Origin: Bacillus sp. WMMC1349
GTDB lineage: Bacteria; Bacillota; Bacilli; Bacillales; Bacillaceae
Assembly (NCBI RefSeq): GCF_013155385.1
Contig: NZ_JABJUQ010000007.1
Location: forward strand, 1,718,001-1,782,000
Length of the DNA: 64,000 bases
Reading direction: 5' to 3'
Shown: positions 28,403-39,283 of the stretch, piece after piece
Layout of the letters: every line of letters starts with the position of its first letter
Position numbering within the stretch: the stretch's first letter is position 1
Translations under genes and position numbers: made by a program
The notes under the pieces: model-generated
The model's database searches: none
Told to the model about the DNA's origin: nothing
The model's input: only the letters and a program-made list of their open reading frames with translations

Positions 28403-29147
28403 GAGAAAACGAGCAGAGCTGTTAAAAATTGAATTACCTGAGGATGTAAAACTGCCAAAACGTTCTTTTAAAAATGCGCTCCTTTCCCCGAAGCGGTTTA
28501 TCGCTCTCATTGCGGAGGTAAAAAAAGCTTCGCCATCAAAAGGATTAATAAAAGAGTCATTTGATCCTGTGGAAATTGCCAAACAGTACGAACAGGCTAA
28601 AGCTGATTGTTTGTCAATCTTAACAGATGAACATTTCTTTCAAGGGAAGAACGAATATTTGACAGCAGTTAAACGTGTTGTTTCACTACCCATATTACGT
28701 AAGGATTTTATTATTGATTCAGTTCAGATTGAAGAAGCAAATCGAATCGGAGCCGATGCGATTTTGCTGATTGGTGAAGCACTTGACTCGAGTAAGCTTT
28801 ATGAACTGTATGAAGAAGCTGTTCAAAAAGGAATGGATGTCTTAGTTGAGGTTCATGAAGAAAAGACTCTTGAAGGGATTTTAAAGTTGTTTATTCCTGA
28901 GATTATCGGTGTGAACAATCGAAACCTGAAAACCTTTGAAACTTCCATCAGCCAAACAGAACGAATCGCCAAACTCGTTCCTGATGGTACAATTCTTATT
29001 AGTGAAAGCGGGATCGGCAAAAAAGAGGACTTGATTCTTGTGAAAAACTGCGGTGCACAAGCTGTTCTTGTAGGTGAATCACTGATGAAAGAACCATCTC
29101 AGCAAACCGCAGTCAATCAATTATTCGGTGAAATAAACGATGATTAG
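28383..29147 (+). CDS. trpC: Indole-3-glycerol-phosphate synthase
   Basis: TrpC is the (beta/alpha)8-barrel enzyme that closes the indole ring of carboxyphenylamino-deoxyribulose phosphate. The 254-residue protein contains the signatures [14 protein letters not shown] (catalytic lysines), [28 protein letters not shown] and LISESGIG. Length and segment order are those of the monofunctional Bacillus enzyme. It overlaps both trpD (20 bases) and trpF (8 bases), consistent with tight coupling in the operon. Confidence 0.97.
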   Translation: MLDQMIERKRAELLKIELPEDVKLPKRSFKNALLSPKRFIALIAEVKKASPSKGLIKESFDPVEIAKQYEQAKADCLSILTDEHFFQGKNEYLTAVKRVVSLPILRKDFIIDSVQIEEANRIGADAILLIGEALDSSKLYELYEEAVQKGMDVLVEVHEEKTLEGILKLFIPEIIGVNNRNLKTFETSISQTERIAKLVPDGTILISESGIGKKEDLILVKNCGAQAVLVGESLMKEPSQQTAVNQLFGEINDD

Positions 29148-29778
29148 ACCAAGTCTGAAATATTGTGGGATTCATTCGTTACACGATTTAAAGGTGACAG
29201 CTCGTTCTCTAGCTAATTACCTCGGTTTTATTTTTGCAGAGAGTAAACGATCTGTGCACCCCCTTGATGTGAACAGGTGGTGTAAACAAGTAGATTTAGC
29301 AGACAAAAAACTTGTCGGTGTCTTTGTGAATGAGTCAACCGCCACTATTGTTGAGACTGTTAAAACCGTTCCTTTAGATGTGATTCAGCTTCATGGGGAT
29401 GAAACAATAGAAGATATTAAACAACTAGGCGTTTTGACAGATTGTGAGATTTGGAAGGCTCTTCCTCATGAAGATGGTACCATCCACACCATGAACAACC
29501 TCATTTCTACTGTAGACGGATTTATCATTGATTCGTCTGTGCATGGGGTAAGGGGAGGATCTGGTATAGCTTTTTCATGGGAGCACGTTCCTGTTTATAA
29601 AGAAACAGCAGCAAAAGAAAGAAAACGATTATTTATCGCCGGGGGTGTTCATCCCCAAAACGTAACCAATCTGTTAAAATGGCAGCCGCCAGGCATCGAT
29701 CTGGCAAGCGGAATTGAAGAGAAAGGTCAAAAAAGTGAAAGGCTGATCAGCCTTTTCGAAGAAAGGGTGTTTATGTAA
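29140..29778 (+). CDS. trpF: Phosphoribosylanthranilate isomerase
   Basis: TrpF performs the Amadori rearrangement of phosphoribosylanthranilate. The 212-residue barrel protein begins [11 protein letters not shown] (catalytic cysteine in the first strand, where most homologues read KxCG) and has [28 protein letters not shown] and the phosphate site [11 protein letters not shown]. The catalytic aspartate is expected in [15 protein letters not shown]. It overlaps trpC by 8 bases and shares one base with the trpB start. Confidence 0.95.
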   Translation: MIRPSLKYCGIHSLHDLKVTARSLANYLGFIFAESKRSVHPLDVNRWCKQVDLADKKLVGVFVNESTATIVETVKTVPLDVIQLHGDETIEDIKQLGVLTDCEIWKALPHEDGTIHTMNNLISTVDGFIIDSSVHGVRGGSGIAFSWEHVPVYKETAAKERKRLFIAGGVHPQNVTNLLKWQPPGIDLASGIEEKGQKSERLISLFEERVFM

Positions 29779-30980
29779 TGTATCAATATCCGAACAAACA
29801 GGGCAGGTTTGGCCAATTTGGAGGAAAATTTGTCCCGGAAACTTTAATGCAGCCATTAGAAGAGATTGAAACAGCGTTTATGGAACTAAAAAGCGATCCA
29901 TTGTTTGAAAAGGATTATCAACAATTGTTATATGACTATTCGGGACGGCCGACGGCATTGACCTTTGCAGAACGACTGACAAACCATTTAGGTGGAGCGA
30001 AAATATATTTAAAAAGAGAAGATTTAAACCATACTGGTGCACATAAGATTAATAATGCTCTTGGCCAAGCGCTACTTGCCAAAAAAATGGGTAAGACAAA
30101 ATTAATTGCTGAAACTGGAGCTGGGCAACACGGTGTTGCCGCTGCAACTGTTGCTGCAAAGTTTGGTATGTCTTGCCTTGTTTTTATGGGTGAGGAAGAT
30201 GTGGCAAGACAGTCACTCAATGTATTTCGCATGAAACTATTAGGAGCTAAAGTTGTTTCGGTAACGAGTGGAAATGGAACATTGAAAGATGCAACAAATG
30301 AAGCGATTCGTTATTGGGTCCAACATTGTCGCGATCATTTTTATATGATTGGCTCTGTTGTCGGTCCACATCCGTATCCATGCATGGTCCGGGAGTTTCA
30401 GCGGATCATTGGTGATGAGGCTAAGGCTCAATTTTATAAAACGGAACAATCTCTTCCTGACAAAGTGATCGCCTGTGTTGGAGGTGGAAGCAATGCGATT
30501 GGCATGTTCAGTGCATTTATCGATGAACCTGTTCAGTTGATCGGTGTTGAGGCGGCTGGAAAAGGAATTGGCACACCAAATCATGCCGCAACAATTACGA
30601 AAGGCTCTAAAGGGGTGATCCACGGTTCTTTAACTTATTTGCTTCAAGATGAGTACGGTCAGATTGTTGAACCATATTCCATATCAGCCGGACTCGACTA
30701 TCCTGGAGTTGGACCAGAACATGCACACCTTCATCAATGTGGACGTGTCCAATATGAAGCGGTGACAGATGATGAAGCCATTTCAAGTTTAAAACTGCTT
30801 GCTGAAACAGAAGGGATTTTACCGGCAATTGAATCTGCCCATGCTTTGGCAAAAGCTTTTGAAATCGCGAAAAATACGGGAAGTGACAAAAGTATTCTTG
30901 TTTGCCTTTCTGGCAGAGGAGACAAAGATGTCCACACTTTAATGAAGGTGTTGGAAAAAGAGGTGAGTCAAGATGTTTAA
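29778..30980 (+). CDS. trpB: Tryptophan synthase beta chain
   Basis: TrpB is the PLP-dependent subunit that condenses indole with serine. The 400-residue protein has [15 protein letters not shown] at the N-terminus, the PLP-lysine segment [15 protein letters not shown] (lysine near residue 90), [11 protein letters not shown] and the phosphate-binding [10 protein letters not shown] near residue 234. Length is normal. It overlaps trpA by 8 bases, as expected for subunits that form the alpha2-beta2 complex with an indole tunnel. Confidence 0.98.
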   Translation: MYQYPNKQGRFGQFGGKFVPETLMQPLEEIETAFMELKSDPLFEKDYQQLLYDYSGRPTALTFAERLTNHLGGAKIYLKREDLNHTGAHKINNALGQALLAKKMGKTKLIAETGAGQHGVAAATVAAKFGMSCLVFMGEEDVARQSLNVFRMKLLGAKVVSVTSGNGTLKDATNEAIRYWVQHCRDHFYMIGSVVGPHPYPCMVREFQRIIGDEAKAQFYKTEQSLPDKVIACVGGGSNAIGMFSAFIDEPVQLIGVEAAGKGIGTPNHAATITKGSKGVIHGSLTYLLQDEYGQIVEPYSISAGLDYPGVGPEHAHLHQCGRVQYEAVTDDEAISSLKLLAETEGILPAIESAHALAKAFEIAKNTGSDKSILVCLSGRGDKDVHTLMKVLEKEVSQDV

Positions 30981-31785
30981 TTTGAAAAAACAGCCGTTTG
31001 AGAAATGTTTTGTGCCGTTCATAACAGCCGGTGATCCGCAATATGAAATTTCGATAGAATTGGCGAAATCGCTGCAAAAAGCAGGGGCAACCGTACTTGA
31101 ATTAGGTGTCCCTTATTCTGATCCCTTAGCAGATGGTCCTGTTATTCAACGAGCATCAAAAAGAGCGCTTGATAGCGGGATGAACATCATTGAAACGATA
31201 AAGCTTGCAGGTGAAATGAAAAAAAATGGTGTCAATATTCCGATTATTCTCTTTACGTATTATAATCCTGTGTTACAATTAGATACAGAACGCTTTTTCG
31301 CTTTACTGCAACAAAATAAAATAGATGGACTGCTTGTTCCAGATCTGCCGTTTGAAGAAAGCGCCATTTTGAGAAGGAATTGCGAAGAACAAGGCATTAC
31401 TTATATTTCCCTTGTTGCACCGACAAGTGAAAGCCGAATTCAGCAAATTATTGAGCAGGCTAAAGGGTTTGTATACTGTGTATCTTCGCTCGGCGTGACA
31501 GGCGTGCGGAATCAATTCGATGATTCTATTTCTTCCTTTATCCGGTCAGTCAAAGCAATAAGTACTGTACCTGTCGTTGTCGGTTTTGGAGTATCAAGCT
31601 CCAAACATGTCAAAATGATGAATGAACTTGCAGACGGTGTTGTCGTCGGAAGCGCTCTAGTCAAAAAAATAGAGGAGCTAAAAGATGATCTTATCTCGCC
31701 TGAGACAAGAGAACAAGCCTTAAACATGTTTGAAGAATATGCTAAAACATTTAGCCCATCGTCGTACATTGCAAACCAGAGGTGA
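30973..31785 (+). CDS. trpA: Tryptophan synthase alpha chain
   Basis: TrpA cleaves indole-3-glycerol phosphate and passes indole to TrpB. The 270-residue barrel protein has PFITAGDP near residue 15, the catalytic segment [21 protein letters not shown] (Glu and Asp) near residue 42, and the phosphate-binding VVVGFGVSS and GVVVGSALV. It ends the trp genes proper; hisC starts 5 bases after its stop, so transcription continues into the histidine and tyrosine genes. Confidence 0.97.
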   Translation: MFNLKKQPFEKCFVPFITAGDPQYEISIELAKSLQKAGATVLELGVPYSDPLADGPVIQRASKRALDSGMNIIETIKLAGEMKKNGVNIPIILFTYYNPVLQLDTERFFALLQQNKIDGLLVPDLPFEESAILRRNCEEQGITYISLVAPTSESRIQQIIEQAKGFVYCVSSLGVTGVRNQFDDSISSFIRSVKAISTVPVVVGFGVSSSKHVKMMNELADGVVVGSALVKKIEELKDDLISPETREQALNMFEEYAKTFSPSSYIANQR

Positions 31786-31790
31786 CCATG

Positions 31791-32882
31791 ATGCAAATTA
31801 AGAAACAATTAGGACAATTAACACCATACCAGCCCGGAAAACCAATCGAAGAAGTGAAACGTGAGTTTAATCTAAAGACTGTAGTAAAGCTGGCCTCAAA
31901 CGAAAATCCGTTTGGCTATTCAGAATCGGCAAAAATTGCACTGCAATCAGAGATTTTACAAATGCCCCTTTATCCAGACGGGTCCAGTCAATCTTTAAGA
32001 ACAAAGCTTGCCAAACATCTTGGTGTAAATGAGATGAAGATCATCTTTGGAAATGGCGCAGACGAGGTGATCCAAATCATTTCCCGATCAATGCTAGATA
32101 GCAACTCAAACACTGTGATGGCGAACCCGACATTTTCACAGTATAAACATAATGCGGTCATAGAAGGGGCAGAAGTACGAGAAATCAATCTACTTGAAAA
32201 TGGCTGCCATGACCTGGATTTGATGCTTGATGCAATTGATCAACAAACAAAAATTGTCTGGGTATGCAGTCCGAATAATCCGACAGGAAGTTATGAACCA
32301 GAACAAAAACTGATGCGTTTTCTAGATCAGGTTCCTAAACATGTGCTTGTTGTGATAGATGAAGCGTATTATGAATATGTGACTGCAGAGGACTATCCGG
32401 AGACCATTCCGCTTTTAGCTCGCTATCCTAACTTAATGATTCTGAGAACTTTTTCAAAAGCATACGGTTTGGCAGCTTTAAGAATTGGTTATGGTATTGC
32501 TTCAGAACAGTTGATTCAAACGATAGAGCCAGCGAGACAGCCGTTTAATATCAATCGGCTAGCACAAGCAGCTGCACTCGGAGCTCTTGACGACCAGACT
32601 TTTATAAAGAATTGTGTTAGAAAAAACAGGGAAGGGCTTGAGCAATATTACGATTTTTGTTCAGCACACGGATTAAAATATTATCCTACACAAACAAATT
32701 TTATCTTAATCGACTTTAACCGGGATGCAGATGAGCTGTTTGCAGCTCTGCTTCGCCAAGGTTATATTGTAAGGTCTGGAAAAGCACTCGGATTTCCGAC
32801 ATCACTACGGATATCGGTTGGTTCCAAAGAACAGAATGAAGGGTTTTTGAATACGCTAATAAGAATGTTATACAACAAGTGA
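31791..32882 (+). CDS. hisC: Histidinol-phosphate / aromatic aminotransferase
   Basis: HisC is a PLP aminotransferase that acts on imidazole acetol phosphate in histidine synthesis and, in Bacillus, also on phenylpyruvate and hydroxyphenylpyruvate. That dual role explains its place in the aromatic supraoperon. The 363-residue product contains [26 protein letters not shown] and the PLP-lysine segment [16 protein letters not shown]. The second of two adjacent ATGs (31791) is best spaced from AGAGGTGA; a GTG at 31782 is also in frame. Confidence 0.95.
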   Translation: MQIKKQLGQLTPYQPGKPIEEVKREFNLKTVVKLASNENPFGYSESAKIALQSEILQMPLYPDGSSQSLRTKLAKHLGVNEMKIIFGNGADEVIQIISRSMLDSNSNTVMANPTFSQYKHNAVIEGAEVREINLLENGCHDLDLMLDAIDQQTKIVWVCSPNNPTGSYEPEQKLMRFLDQVPKHVLVVIDEAYYEYVTAEDYPETIPLLARYPNLMILRTFSKAYGLAALRIGYGIASEQLIQTIEPARQPFNINRLAQAAALGALDDQTFIKNCVRKNREGLEQYYDFCSAHGLKYYPTQTNFILIDFNRDADELFAALLRQGYIVRSGKALGFPTSLRISVGSKEQNEGFLNTLIRMLYNK

Positions 32883-32913
32883 TAACTAATTGACCTAAAA
32901 CTAGGTGATAAAG

Positions 32914-34029
32914 ATGACACAATCTAATAAAACGATATTATTGGCTGGATTAGGCTTAATTGGCGGTTCGATCGCTCTTGCCATAAAAAAGCAATATCCA
33001 AGCTACCGAATCATTGGATTTGATGTATCAGAAGAGCAGATGAAGGCTGCAAAAAAGCTAGGTGTCATTGACGCATCAGCCCGTTCTTTTTTGGAAGGAT
33101 TAAAAGAAGCATCAATTGTCATTTTAGCTGTCCCTGTTGAACAGACCCTTTATATGCTTGATGAGCTAGCTGCTTCAGGCATTAAGAAGAAACTGCTCAT
33201 TACTGATGTAGGAAGCACGAAACAAAAGGTTGTCAACTATGCTGAACAAGTGTTGCCAAAGGAGTATCAATTTATCGGCGGACATCCGATGGCAGGCTCT
33301 CATAAATCAGGTGTTGCGGCAGCTAAAGAGTTGCTGTTTGAAAATGCGTTTTATATTTTGACGCCTTGTCACTCGACTAAAAAAGAAGCTGTTGTCTTGT
33401 TAAAACAGCTTTTAAAAGGAACAAACGCCAAGTTTGTTCAAATGTCGCCGGAAGACCATGATGCCATCACAAGTGTGATCAGCCACTTTCCCCATATTGT
33501 GGCAGCAAGCCTTGTTCACCAAACTGTGAAATTCGAGGAACAATATCCTCTGATCAAACGCTTTGCGGCGGGAGGATTCCGTGATATTACAAGGATTGCC
33601 TCAAGCAGTCCTGCGATGTGGCGAGATATTCTTTTGCACAATAAAGTTGAAATTTTAGAGCGGTTTGAAGAATGGAAATGTGAAATTGGAAGAATTCAGT
33701 CTATTATTGAAGAGGAAGATGCTGATGGTTTGTTTGCATTTTTCCAACAGGCAAAAGAATATCGTGATGAGTTGCCATTGCGGCAAAAAGGCGCGATTCC
33801 CTCCTTTTACGACCTTTATGTTGATGTCCCTGACCATCCGGGAGTCATCTCGGAAATCACGGCGATTCTCGCTGATGAACTGATCAGCATAACGAACATT
33901 AGAATTATCGAAACGCGAGAAGAGATAAACGGTGTTCTCAGAATCAGTTTTCAATCTGATCAAGATCGCAAACGTGCAGAAAAATGCATTCAAACTCGGG
34001 CTAAATATGAGACATTTTACGCTGATTGA
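32914..34029 (+). CDS. tyrA: Prephenate dehydrogenase with ACT domain
   Basis: TyrA oxidatively decarboxylates prephenate to 4-hydroxyphenylpyruvate for tyrosine. The 371-residue product equals B. subtilis TyrA in length. The NAD motif GLGLIGGS is near residue 11, the catalytic histidine segment [12 protein letters not shown] near residue 125, and a C-terminal ACT domain (from about 298, [18 protein letters not shown]) would sense tyrosine. ATG 32914 follows AGGTGAT; a GTG nine bases earlier lies inside that site. It is followed by aroE in the same unit. Confidence 0.96.
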   Translation: MTQSNKTILLAGLGLIGGSIALAIKKQYPSYRIIGFDVSEEQMKAAKKLGVIDASARSFLEGLKEASIVILAVPVEQTLYMLDELAASGIKKKLLITDVGSTKQKVVNYAEQVLPKEYQFIGGHPMAGSHKSGVAAAKELLFENAFYILTPCHSTKKEAVVLLKQLLKGTNAKFVQMSPEDHDAITSVISHFPHIVAASLVHQTVKFEEQYPLIKRFAAGGFRDITRIASSSPAMWRDILLHNKVEILERFEEWKCEIGRIQSIIEEEDADGLFAFFQQAKEYRDELPLRQKGAIPSFYDLYVDVPDHPGVISEITAILADELISITNIRIIETREEINGVLRISFQSDQDRKRAEKCIQTRAKYETFYAD

Positions 34030-34039
34030 GGTGGAGCAC

Positions 34040-35326
34040 ATGAAAAGAGGAAAAATCAGTTCACTAAAAGGAGAACTTCATATTCCGGGAGATAAATCAA
34101 TCTCCCATCGTTCTGTTATGTTCGGCTCTATTGCGGAAGGAACAACAGTTATTCAAAACTTTTTGCCTGGGGCAGACTGTTTAAGCACAATTGACTGTTT
34201 TAAAAAAATGGGGGTTGAAATCAAACAGGAAAACAGTGATGTAACAGTCTATGGAAAAGGTCTTGATCATCTAACAGAGCCTAAAGAGCTTTTAGATGTC
34301 GGAAATTCTGGAACAACGATTAGACTGATGCTTGGAATTTTGGCCGGCCGTCCATTTCATAGTATAACAGCAGGTGACGAGAGCATTGCGAAAAGACCGA
34401 TGAAACGTGTCACAGATCCTCTTCGGAAAATGGGTGCGAAAATTGATGGACGCAGTGGTGGAGAATATACACCGCTTGCTGTTCGCGGTGGACATTTAAC
34501 AGGAATAGATTTTCAATCACCTGTAGCCAGTGCACAAATTAAATCAGCCGTCTTGTTGGCAGGTCTCCGGGCAAACGGTACAACAACAGTGACAGAACCC
34601 CATAAATCAAGAGATCATACGGAGCGGATGCTTTCAATGTTTGGGGTAAAACTGGAGGAAGACAAAACGTCTGTTTCCATTGTGGGGGGGCAAACGTTAA
34701 AGGGAACGAATGTGTTTGTGCCAGGAGATATTTCTTCAGCAGCTTTTTTCCTAGCAGCTGCTTCTCTTGTCCCAAATAGTGAAGTTGTTCTTAAAAATGT
34801 CGGTTTAAACCCGACAAGGACCGGAATCATAGATGCATTGAGAAAAATGGGTGCGGATCTTAAGGTCGATAAAAATGATCATGGTAGCGCTGAGCCTTAC
34901 GGCGATTTAACAGTCAAGACCGCTGCCCTAAAAGCCACTGAAATTTCAGGGGATTTAATTCCGCGGCTGATCGATGAAATTCCGATTATCGCACTTCTTG
35001 CTACACAGGCAGAAGGGACGACTGTCATCAAGGATGCTGCTGAACTTAAAGTAAAAGAAACGAACCGTATCGATACGGTCGCATCAGAGTTAACAAAGCT
35101 TGGTGCCCGAATTGAACCGACAGAAGACGGAATGAAGATCCATGGTAAAACACCTTTAATTGGAGGGACGAGTGTATCAAGTCATCATGACCACCGAATT
35201 GGTATGATGCTAGGAATTGCTGCTTTAATTTGTGAGAAGCCTATTGATATTTCTCATCCAGAAGCTGTCAAAGTATCTTATCCGACATTTTTTGAACATA
35301 TTGACAAGCTTGTCGAAAAAGCCTGA
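34040..35326 (+). CDS. aroE: 3-phosphoshikimate 1-carboxyvinyltransferase (EPSP synthase)
   Basis: AroE (AroA in enteric naming) joins phosphoenolpyruvate to shikimate-3-phosphate. The 428-residue product matches B. subtilis AroE in length. Characteristic segments are [15 protein letters not shown] near residue 15, [19 protein letters not shown], the PEP-site [16 protein letters not shown], and [15 protein letters not shown] near residue 340. GGTGGAG precedes the ATG at 34040; longer in-frame starts overlap tyrA. It is the last gene of the supraoperon and its stop lies within a terminator. Confidence 0.97.
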   Translation: MKRGKISSLKGELHIPGDKSISHRSVMFGSIAEGTTVIQNFLPGADCLSTIDCFKKMGVEIKQENSDVTVYGKGLDHLTEPKELLDVGNSGTTIRLMLGILAGRPFHSITAGDESIAKRPMKRVTDPLRKMGAKIDGRSGGEYTPLAVRGGHLTGIDFQSPVASAQIKSAVLLAGLRANGTTTVTEPHKSRDHTERMLSMFGVKLEEDKTSVSIVGGQTLKGTNVFVPGDISSAAFFLAAASLVPNSEVVLKNVGLNPTRTGIIDALRKMGADLKVDKNDHGSAEPYGDLTVKTAALKATEISGDLIPRLIDEIPIIALLATQAEGTTVIKDAAELKVKETNRIDTVASELTKLGARIEPTEDGMKIHGKTPLIGGTSVSSHHDHRIGMMLGIAALICEKPIDISHPEAVKVSYPTFFEHIDKLVEKA

Positions 35327-35350
35327 AACCGACACGTTTCAGGCTTTTTC
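35315..35350 (+). terminator. Terminator of the aromatic supraoperon
   Basis: AAAAAGCCTGAAAC pairs with GTTTCAGGCTTTTT around a 6-base loop. The 5' arm contains the aroE stop codon. Confidence 0.93.
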
Positions 35351-35514
35351 ATAGCTTTTGCATAAACAATGCAGTTCCGGCATAGCTTGTCTTTGAAGGC
35401 AACATATTTGCTTTAAAACCGTCCAGTGAATTATGATAATAAATATCTAAAGAGTATATTTTCGGCTTTAGGGTGGCCGTGTGATGATTCGAAAAAAGAA
35501 AGGGACGTTTTGAT

Positions 35515-36789
35515 TTGAATACTTCGATCCAAGAAGCCATAAAATTAGTAGAAGCAGGCCATACTGAAAGCGGACTTAAAAAGCTTAGTGATATTGAACC
35601 TGTTCTTCATGATGAAGATAAAGCAATTGCAGCTCAACTATATTATGAATGGGGTATGGTTGACAAAGCGATTGATATCATCAGTGATTTGTATGAATTA
35701 TACCCTGAAGAAACAGAGTTGACCTGTTTTTATGCTGAGCTCCTCATCGAGACCGACAATGAAGAGCGGGCGATCAGCGTATTGGAAACGATTCCTGAGA
35801 CAGATCAGACCTATCCAGAAAGTCTTCTTTTGCTGGCTGATTTGTATCAAATGCAGGGGTTATATGAAGTAAGTGAGCAAAAATTGTTGAAGGCAAAAAA
35901 GATTTTACCAGATGAACCGGTGATTCATTTCGCGTTGGGTGAGTTGTATTTTACGCAAGGTGCTTATGCAAAAGCAACGCGCTATTTTCAAGAAACTTCC
36001 TGTGAAAAAGCAATGATCGGAGGTGTCAATGTTTATCAGAGGCTTGCCGAGTCACTCAGTTCTTCAGGTGAGTTTGAAGAAGCGTTAAAGTGGTATGAAA
36101 AAGCGGCCAAAGAAAGCACTGAACCTCATACATTATTTGGTTTTGGGCTTACAGCTTTAAAAGCGGGGTCTCCTAAAACGGCAATCAAACAATTAACAGG
36201 GCTGAAAGAAATGGATCCATCTTATTCCTCCCTTTATAAGCCTTTGGCACAAAGCTATGAAGAAGAAGGACTATATGAAGAAGCATATGAAACAGCTAAA
36301 GAAGGTATTCGTTTAGATGAATTTACAAAAGAGCTTTATCTCTCTGCGGCAAAGTCAGCAATAAAAACACAAAGGCTCTCTGAAGCGAAAACATTACTTT
36401 CTGAAGCCCTTGCACTTGATCCCGGATATTTGGAGGCTGTTTTCACTCTGCTTTCTCTTCATCTTGAAGAAGAAGATTTTGAGAGTATGATCGATTTGGT
36501 TCAAGAGGTCCGAAAATATGGTGAAGATGACCCTAAACTCAGCTGGTTTCTCGCAGGTGCTTACACTCAAACAGAAGCGTATGATAAGGCGAGACAAGAA
36601 TATGAAAAAGCGTTATTGCATTATCAGAAAGACGAAGATTTTCTCTATGAATACGCAACATTTTTGCTTGAAGAAGGAAGGCAGAAAGAAGCGCTGTCAT
36701 ATTTGAAAGAACTTTCGAATCATCATCCTGCATATGAAGAAATCCAGGAAATGATTTTCAGAATCGAAGATGAAAATTACCTTGAATAA
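35515..36789 (+). CDS. ypiA: TPR-repeat protein YpiA
   Basis: This 424-residue cytosolic protein consists of tandem tetratricopeptide repeats from about residue 30 to the end. Examples are [39 protein letters not shown] and [22 protein letters not shown]. It matches B. subtilis YpiA in length and position after aroE. TPR arrays bind partner proteins; the partner is not known. The TTG start ([13 protein letters not shown]) follows AAAGGGA. ypiB begins 71 bases later. Confidence 0.92.
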   Translation: MNTSIQEAIKLVEAGHTESGLKKLSDIEPVLHDEDKAIAAQLYYEWGMVDKAIDIISDLYELYPEETELTCFYAELLIETDNEERAISVLETIPETDQTYPESLLLLADLYQMQGLYEVSEQKLLKAKKILPDEPVIHFALGELYFTQGAYAKATRYFQETSCEKAMIGGVNVYQRLAESLSSSGEFEEALKWYEKAAKESTEPHTLFGFGLTALKAGSPKTAIKQLTGLKEMDPSYSSLYKPLAQSYEEEGLYEEAYETAKEGIRLDEFTKELYLSAAKSAIKTQRLSEAKTLLSEALALDPGYLEAVFTLLSLHLEEEDFESMIDLVQEVRKYGEDDPKLSWFLAGAYTQTEAYDKARQEYEKALLHYQKDEDFLYEYATFLLEEGRQKEALSYLKELSNHHPAYEEIQEMIFRIEDENYLE

Positions 36790-36860
36790 GCAGGATATTA
36801 TCGGTTTGTGTGGTATTATTAAATTATACACAAGATATGATAGATAGAGGAGGGAATAAC

Positions 36861-37412
36861 ATGCAGACCCCTGTTTCTGTCAATGAAAAAAAAGATTTCA
36901 TCCGCTGGTTTTTAAACAATTATCAACTAAAACGAAGAGAATGTGTATGGATTTTGAATTATTTAATGAGTCATAACTCCTTAATGGAAAAAGTCCATTT
37001 TGTAGAGCAGGCCGAGTTTTGTCCGAGAGGCATTATCATGTCTACCCACTGTGTCGAAGAAGTGCCTTTCCGTTTTTATAAAGAAAATGTCATGACAACA
37101 GACGCAGAAAAATCATTTCACGATATCAGGCTGAATAAGCAGCAAGATCTATTTATTCAGCTCAACTTTCGCTCAGCCTATCATTCACCTGAATACGCAG
37201 CTGTAATGGAAACCAATCCCCATATTCCAAAAGACCTTTATGAAAATGAAAGAGATAAAATTGTTGCTGAACAAATTTTAGAGCACTCTATTGCCACTTT
37301 TCAAAGACGAAAACTATTGGAGGAAATAGACGAAGCGCTTGACCGCCAAGATAAAGAAAGTTTCGAAAGACTGGCGAAACAATTAAGTCAACTACAACAG
37401 TCCCATCGCTAA
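36861..37412 (+). CDS. ypiB: YpiB family protein (UPF0302; ReoY homologue)
   Basis: This 183-residue protein belongs to the YpiB/UPF0302 family. The Listeria homologue ReoY helps the ClpCP protease degrade MurA and so limits peptidoglycan synthesis; a similar role here is inference. The sequence shows the N-terminal block [27 protein letters not shown], a central [16 protein letters not shown], and a helical charged C-terminus. GAGGAGGG precedes the ATG; the in-frame start at 36810 has no site. ypiF and the qcr genes follow as in B. subtilis. Confidence 0.92.
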   Translation: MQTPVSVNEKKDFIRWFLNNYQLKRRECVWILNYLMSHNSLMEKVHFVEQAEFCPRGIIMSTHCVEEVPFRFYKENVMTTDAEKSFHDIRLNKQQDLFIQLNFRSAYHSPEYAAVMETNPHIPKDLYENERDKIVAEQILEHSIATFQRRKLLEEIDEALDRQDKESFERLAKQLSQLQQSHR

Positions 37413-37439
37413 CAAGCCTTGCACTCAGCAAGGCTTGTT
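37411..37439 (+). promoter_or_regulatory. Hairpin at the ypiB-ypiF junction
   Basis: AACAAGCCTTG pairs perfectly with CAAGGCTTGTT around a 7-base loop and begins in the ypiB stop codon. No T-run follows (AAGCTCGG), so it is more likely an mRNA-processing or stability element than an efficient terminator. Confidence 0.55.
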
Positions 37440-37474
37440 AAGCTCGGGGTAACTGAATAAAGGGGGATTACCGC

Positions 37475-37921
37475 GTGAAATGGTGTGCACAAGATGCGGA
37501 TGTTTATCTAGATGCAAAAGAATATATTGATACCGCTGTCATTCCGCTTATTTCTGTTCATTTAGACCACCAGTTTAAATCAACCGTTTCAAAAGGAGAA
37601 TTTACAATCAGGCTTGCAGAAGAGCTTGAAGGACAACTAAAGGGGCGCGTCTATTTATTTCCTCCGTATACATATTTGCATGTTAGTGATCAATCGGTCC
37701 GGGATATTGCCGATTTGAAAGACATGACCCAAAATCATTTTAAGCATGTCATTTTTTTGACAACGGATGAGCGCTGGAAAGAGGTGCTTCAAGATGAACA
37801 AAAACTGCTGTGGATTCCAGCGCTGCCGCTAGAGCATATGAAGGATTCTCTCAAACAAAAGCTCTTGGACGATCAAATTGAGCAAATATTGAACATTTTG
37901 TTACAATACTGGAATTCCTAA
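37475..37921 (+). CDS. ypiF: DUF2487 protein YpiF
   Basis: This 148-residue soluble protein resembles B. subtilis YpiF (DUF2487), of unknown function, at the same place between ypiB and qcrA. The GTG start (VKWCAQDADVYLDAKEYIDTA) follows AAAGGGGG. No catalytic motif is visible. It may be co-transcribed with ypiB, although a stem-loop lies between them. Confidence 0.88.
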   Translation: MKWCAQDADVYLDAKEYIDTAVIPLISVHLDHQFKSTVSKGEFTIRLAEELEGQLKGRVYLFPPYTYLHVSDQSVRDIADLKDMTQNHFKHVIFLTTDERWKEVLQDEQKLLWIPALPLEHMKDSLKQKLLDDQIEQILNILLQYWNS

Positions 37922-37963
37922 TAAAAACACTTACATTTACTATTTTTAATGTTTTTGGGAATG

Positions 37964-37992
37964 TTGACCTTCCTAAAATATTGATATATTAT
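37964..37992 (+). promoter_or_regulatory. qcrABC promoter
   Basis: TTGACC and TATTAT are spaced by exactly 17 bases, about 75 bases before qcrA. A perfect palindrome begins in the -10 box. Confidence 0.7.
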
Positions 37993-38006
37993 GAGGATGT
38001 CCTCAT
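37991..38006 (+). promoter_or_regulatory. Palindrome over the qcr transcription start, possible operator
   Basis: ATGAGGA and TCCTCAT form a perfect 7-bp inverted repeat with a 2-base centre. It overlaps the last two bases of the -10 box and covers the predicted start site. It may be an operator or a 5'-end hairpin. Confidence 0.45.
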
Positions 38007-38067
38007 TTTATGAATATTTTTCTAGTTTAGTTATATTGTAGTTGGGGACATGAGGGGGGATATGAAG

Positions 38068-38574
38068 ATGAGCGGAAACAAGCATCAGGTATCCAGACGT
38101 CAATTTTTAAACTATACGCTGACAGGGGTTGGCGGGTTTATGGCGGCTGGAATGATCATGCCTATGGCTCGCTTTGCGCTTGATCCGGTTTTAAGGCCGA
38201 CTGAGGATCAGGACTTGGTTCAGGTTGTTAGTGTTGATGAGCTGACGGAGGAACCTCAACGTTTTGACTTTAAAATCAAACAAGTAGACGCCTGGTACAA
38301 ATCCGAAGAATCGAGATCAGCGTGGGTATTCAAAAATGGGGGAGAAATTATCGCTTTATCACCGGTTTGTAAACATTTGGGGTGTACGGTCAATTGGAAT
38401 AGTGACCCAAAAAATCCGAACAGATTTTTTTGTCCGTGCCATTACGGACTTTATGAAAAGGATGGTACAAATGTACCCGGAACTCCACCTCTTGCTCCAT
38501 TGGACCATTATGAGCAAAAGGTTAAAGACGGCTACCTTTATTTAGGGAAAGCCAAGCCGAGGAAGGATGGGTGA
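38068..38574 (+). CDS. qcrA: Menaquinol:cytochrome c reductase Rieske iron-sulfur subunit
   Basis: QcrA carries the Rieske [2Fe-2S] centre of the bc complex that oxidises menaquinol. The 168-residue product has a Tat-type signal anchor (SRRQFLNYTLTGVGG) and the two cluster-binding boxes CKHLGC near residue 107 and CPCHYG near residue 126. The second box has Tyr where most Rieske proteins have Gly. ATG 38068 is seven bases from AGGGGGGA; ATGs at 38050 and 38062 are too close to or precede that site. It is the first gene of the qcrABC operon, with its own promoter. Confidence 0.95.
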   Translation: MSGNKHQVSRRQFLNYTLTGVGGFMAAGMIMPMARFALDPVLRPTEDQDLVQVVSVDELTEEPQRFDFKIKQVDAWYKSEESRSAWVFKNGGEIIALSPVCKHLGCTVNWNSDPKNPNRFFCPCHYGLYEKDGTNVPGTPPLAPLDHYEQKVKDGYLYLGKAKPRKDG

Positions 38575-38576
38575 TC

Positions 38577-39251
38577 ATGCTAAACAAAATTTATGATTGG
38601 GTGGATGAAAGGCTGGATATTACGCCGCTTTGGAGGGATATTGCTGACCATGAAGTTCCAGAGCATGTCAATCCTGCTCATCACTTTTCCGCTTTTGTCT
38701 ATTGTTTTGGCGGGTTGACATTTTTTGTGACAGTGATTCAGGTGCTTTCAGGCATGTTTTTGACCATGTATTATGTGCCGGATATTAAAAATGCTTGGGA
38801 ATCGGTTTATTACCTACAAAATGAAGTAGCATTTGGGCAAATTGTCAGAGGGATGCACCATTGGGGGGCAAGTTTGGTCATCGTCATGATGTTTCTTCAC
38901 ACACTAAGGGTTTTCTTCCAAGGAGCTTATAAAAAACCGCGGGAATTAAATTGGATTGTTGGTGTCCTCATTTTCTTTGTCATGCTTGGATTAGGCTTTA
39001 CAGGCTATCTCTTACCTTGGGATATGAAAGCTCTGTTTGCGACTAAAGTTGGTCTGCAGATCGCTGAGGCAACACCTTTAATTGGCACTCAGATTAAAAC
39101 ACTGCTTGCCGGTCATCCAGATATTGTTGGCGCTCAGACATTGACAAGGTTTTTTGCCATCCATGTCTTTTTCTTGCCGGCCGCCCTGTTCGGTCTTATG
39201 GCTGCGCACTTTATCATGATCCGTAAACAAGGAATTTCAGGGCCGTTGTAA
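38577..39251 (+). CDS. qcrB: Menaquinol:cytochrome c reductase cytochrome b6 subunit
   Basis: QcrB is the b6-type cytochrome subunit with four membrane helices and two b hemes. The 224-residue product is nearly identical in length and sequence to B. subtilis QcrB. Heme-ligand histidines lie in GMHHWGASLVIVMMFLHTLRVF and in FFAIHVFFLPAALFGLMAAHF. The quinol-site segment LPWDMKALFATKVG is intact. ATG 38577 (MLNKIYDWVDERLDIT) is two bases after the qcrA stop; a GTG at 38571 overlaps qcrA. Confidence 0.97.
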   Translation: MLNKIYDWVDERLDITPLWRDIADHEVPEHVNPAHHFSAFVYCFGGLTFFVTVIQVLSGMFLTMYYVPDIKNAWESVYYLQNEVAFGQIVRGMHHWGASLVIVMMFLHTLRVFFQGAYKKPRELNWIVGVLIFFVMLGLGFTGYLLPWDMKALFATKVGLQIAEATPLIGTQIKTLLAGHPDIVGAQTLTRFFAIHVFFLPAALFGLMAAHFIMIRKQGISGPL

Positions 39252-39283
39252 GCAAGTGATTCAAAAAAGAAGGAGGGGATGGC

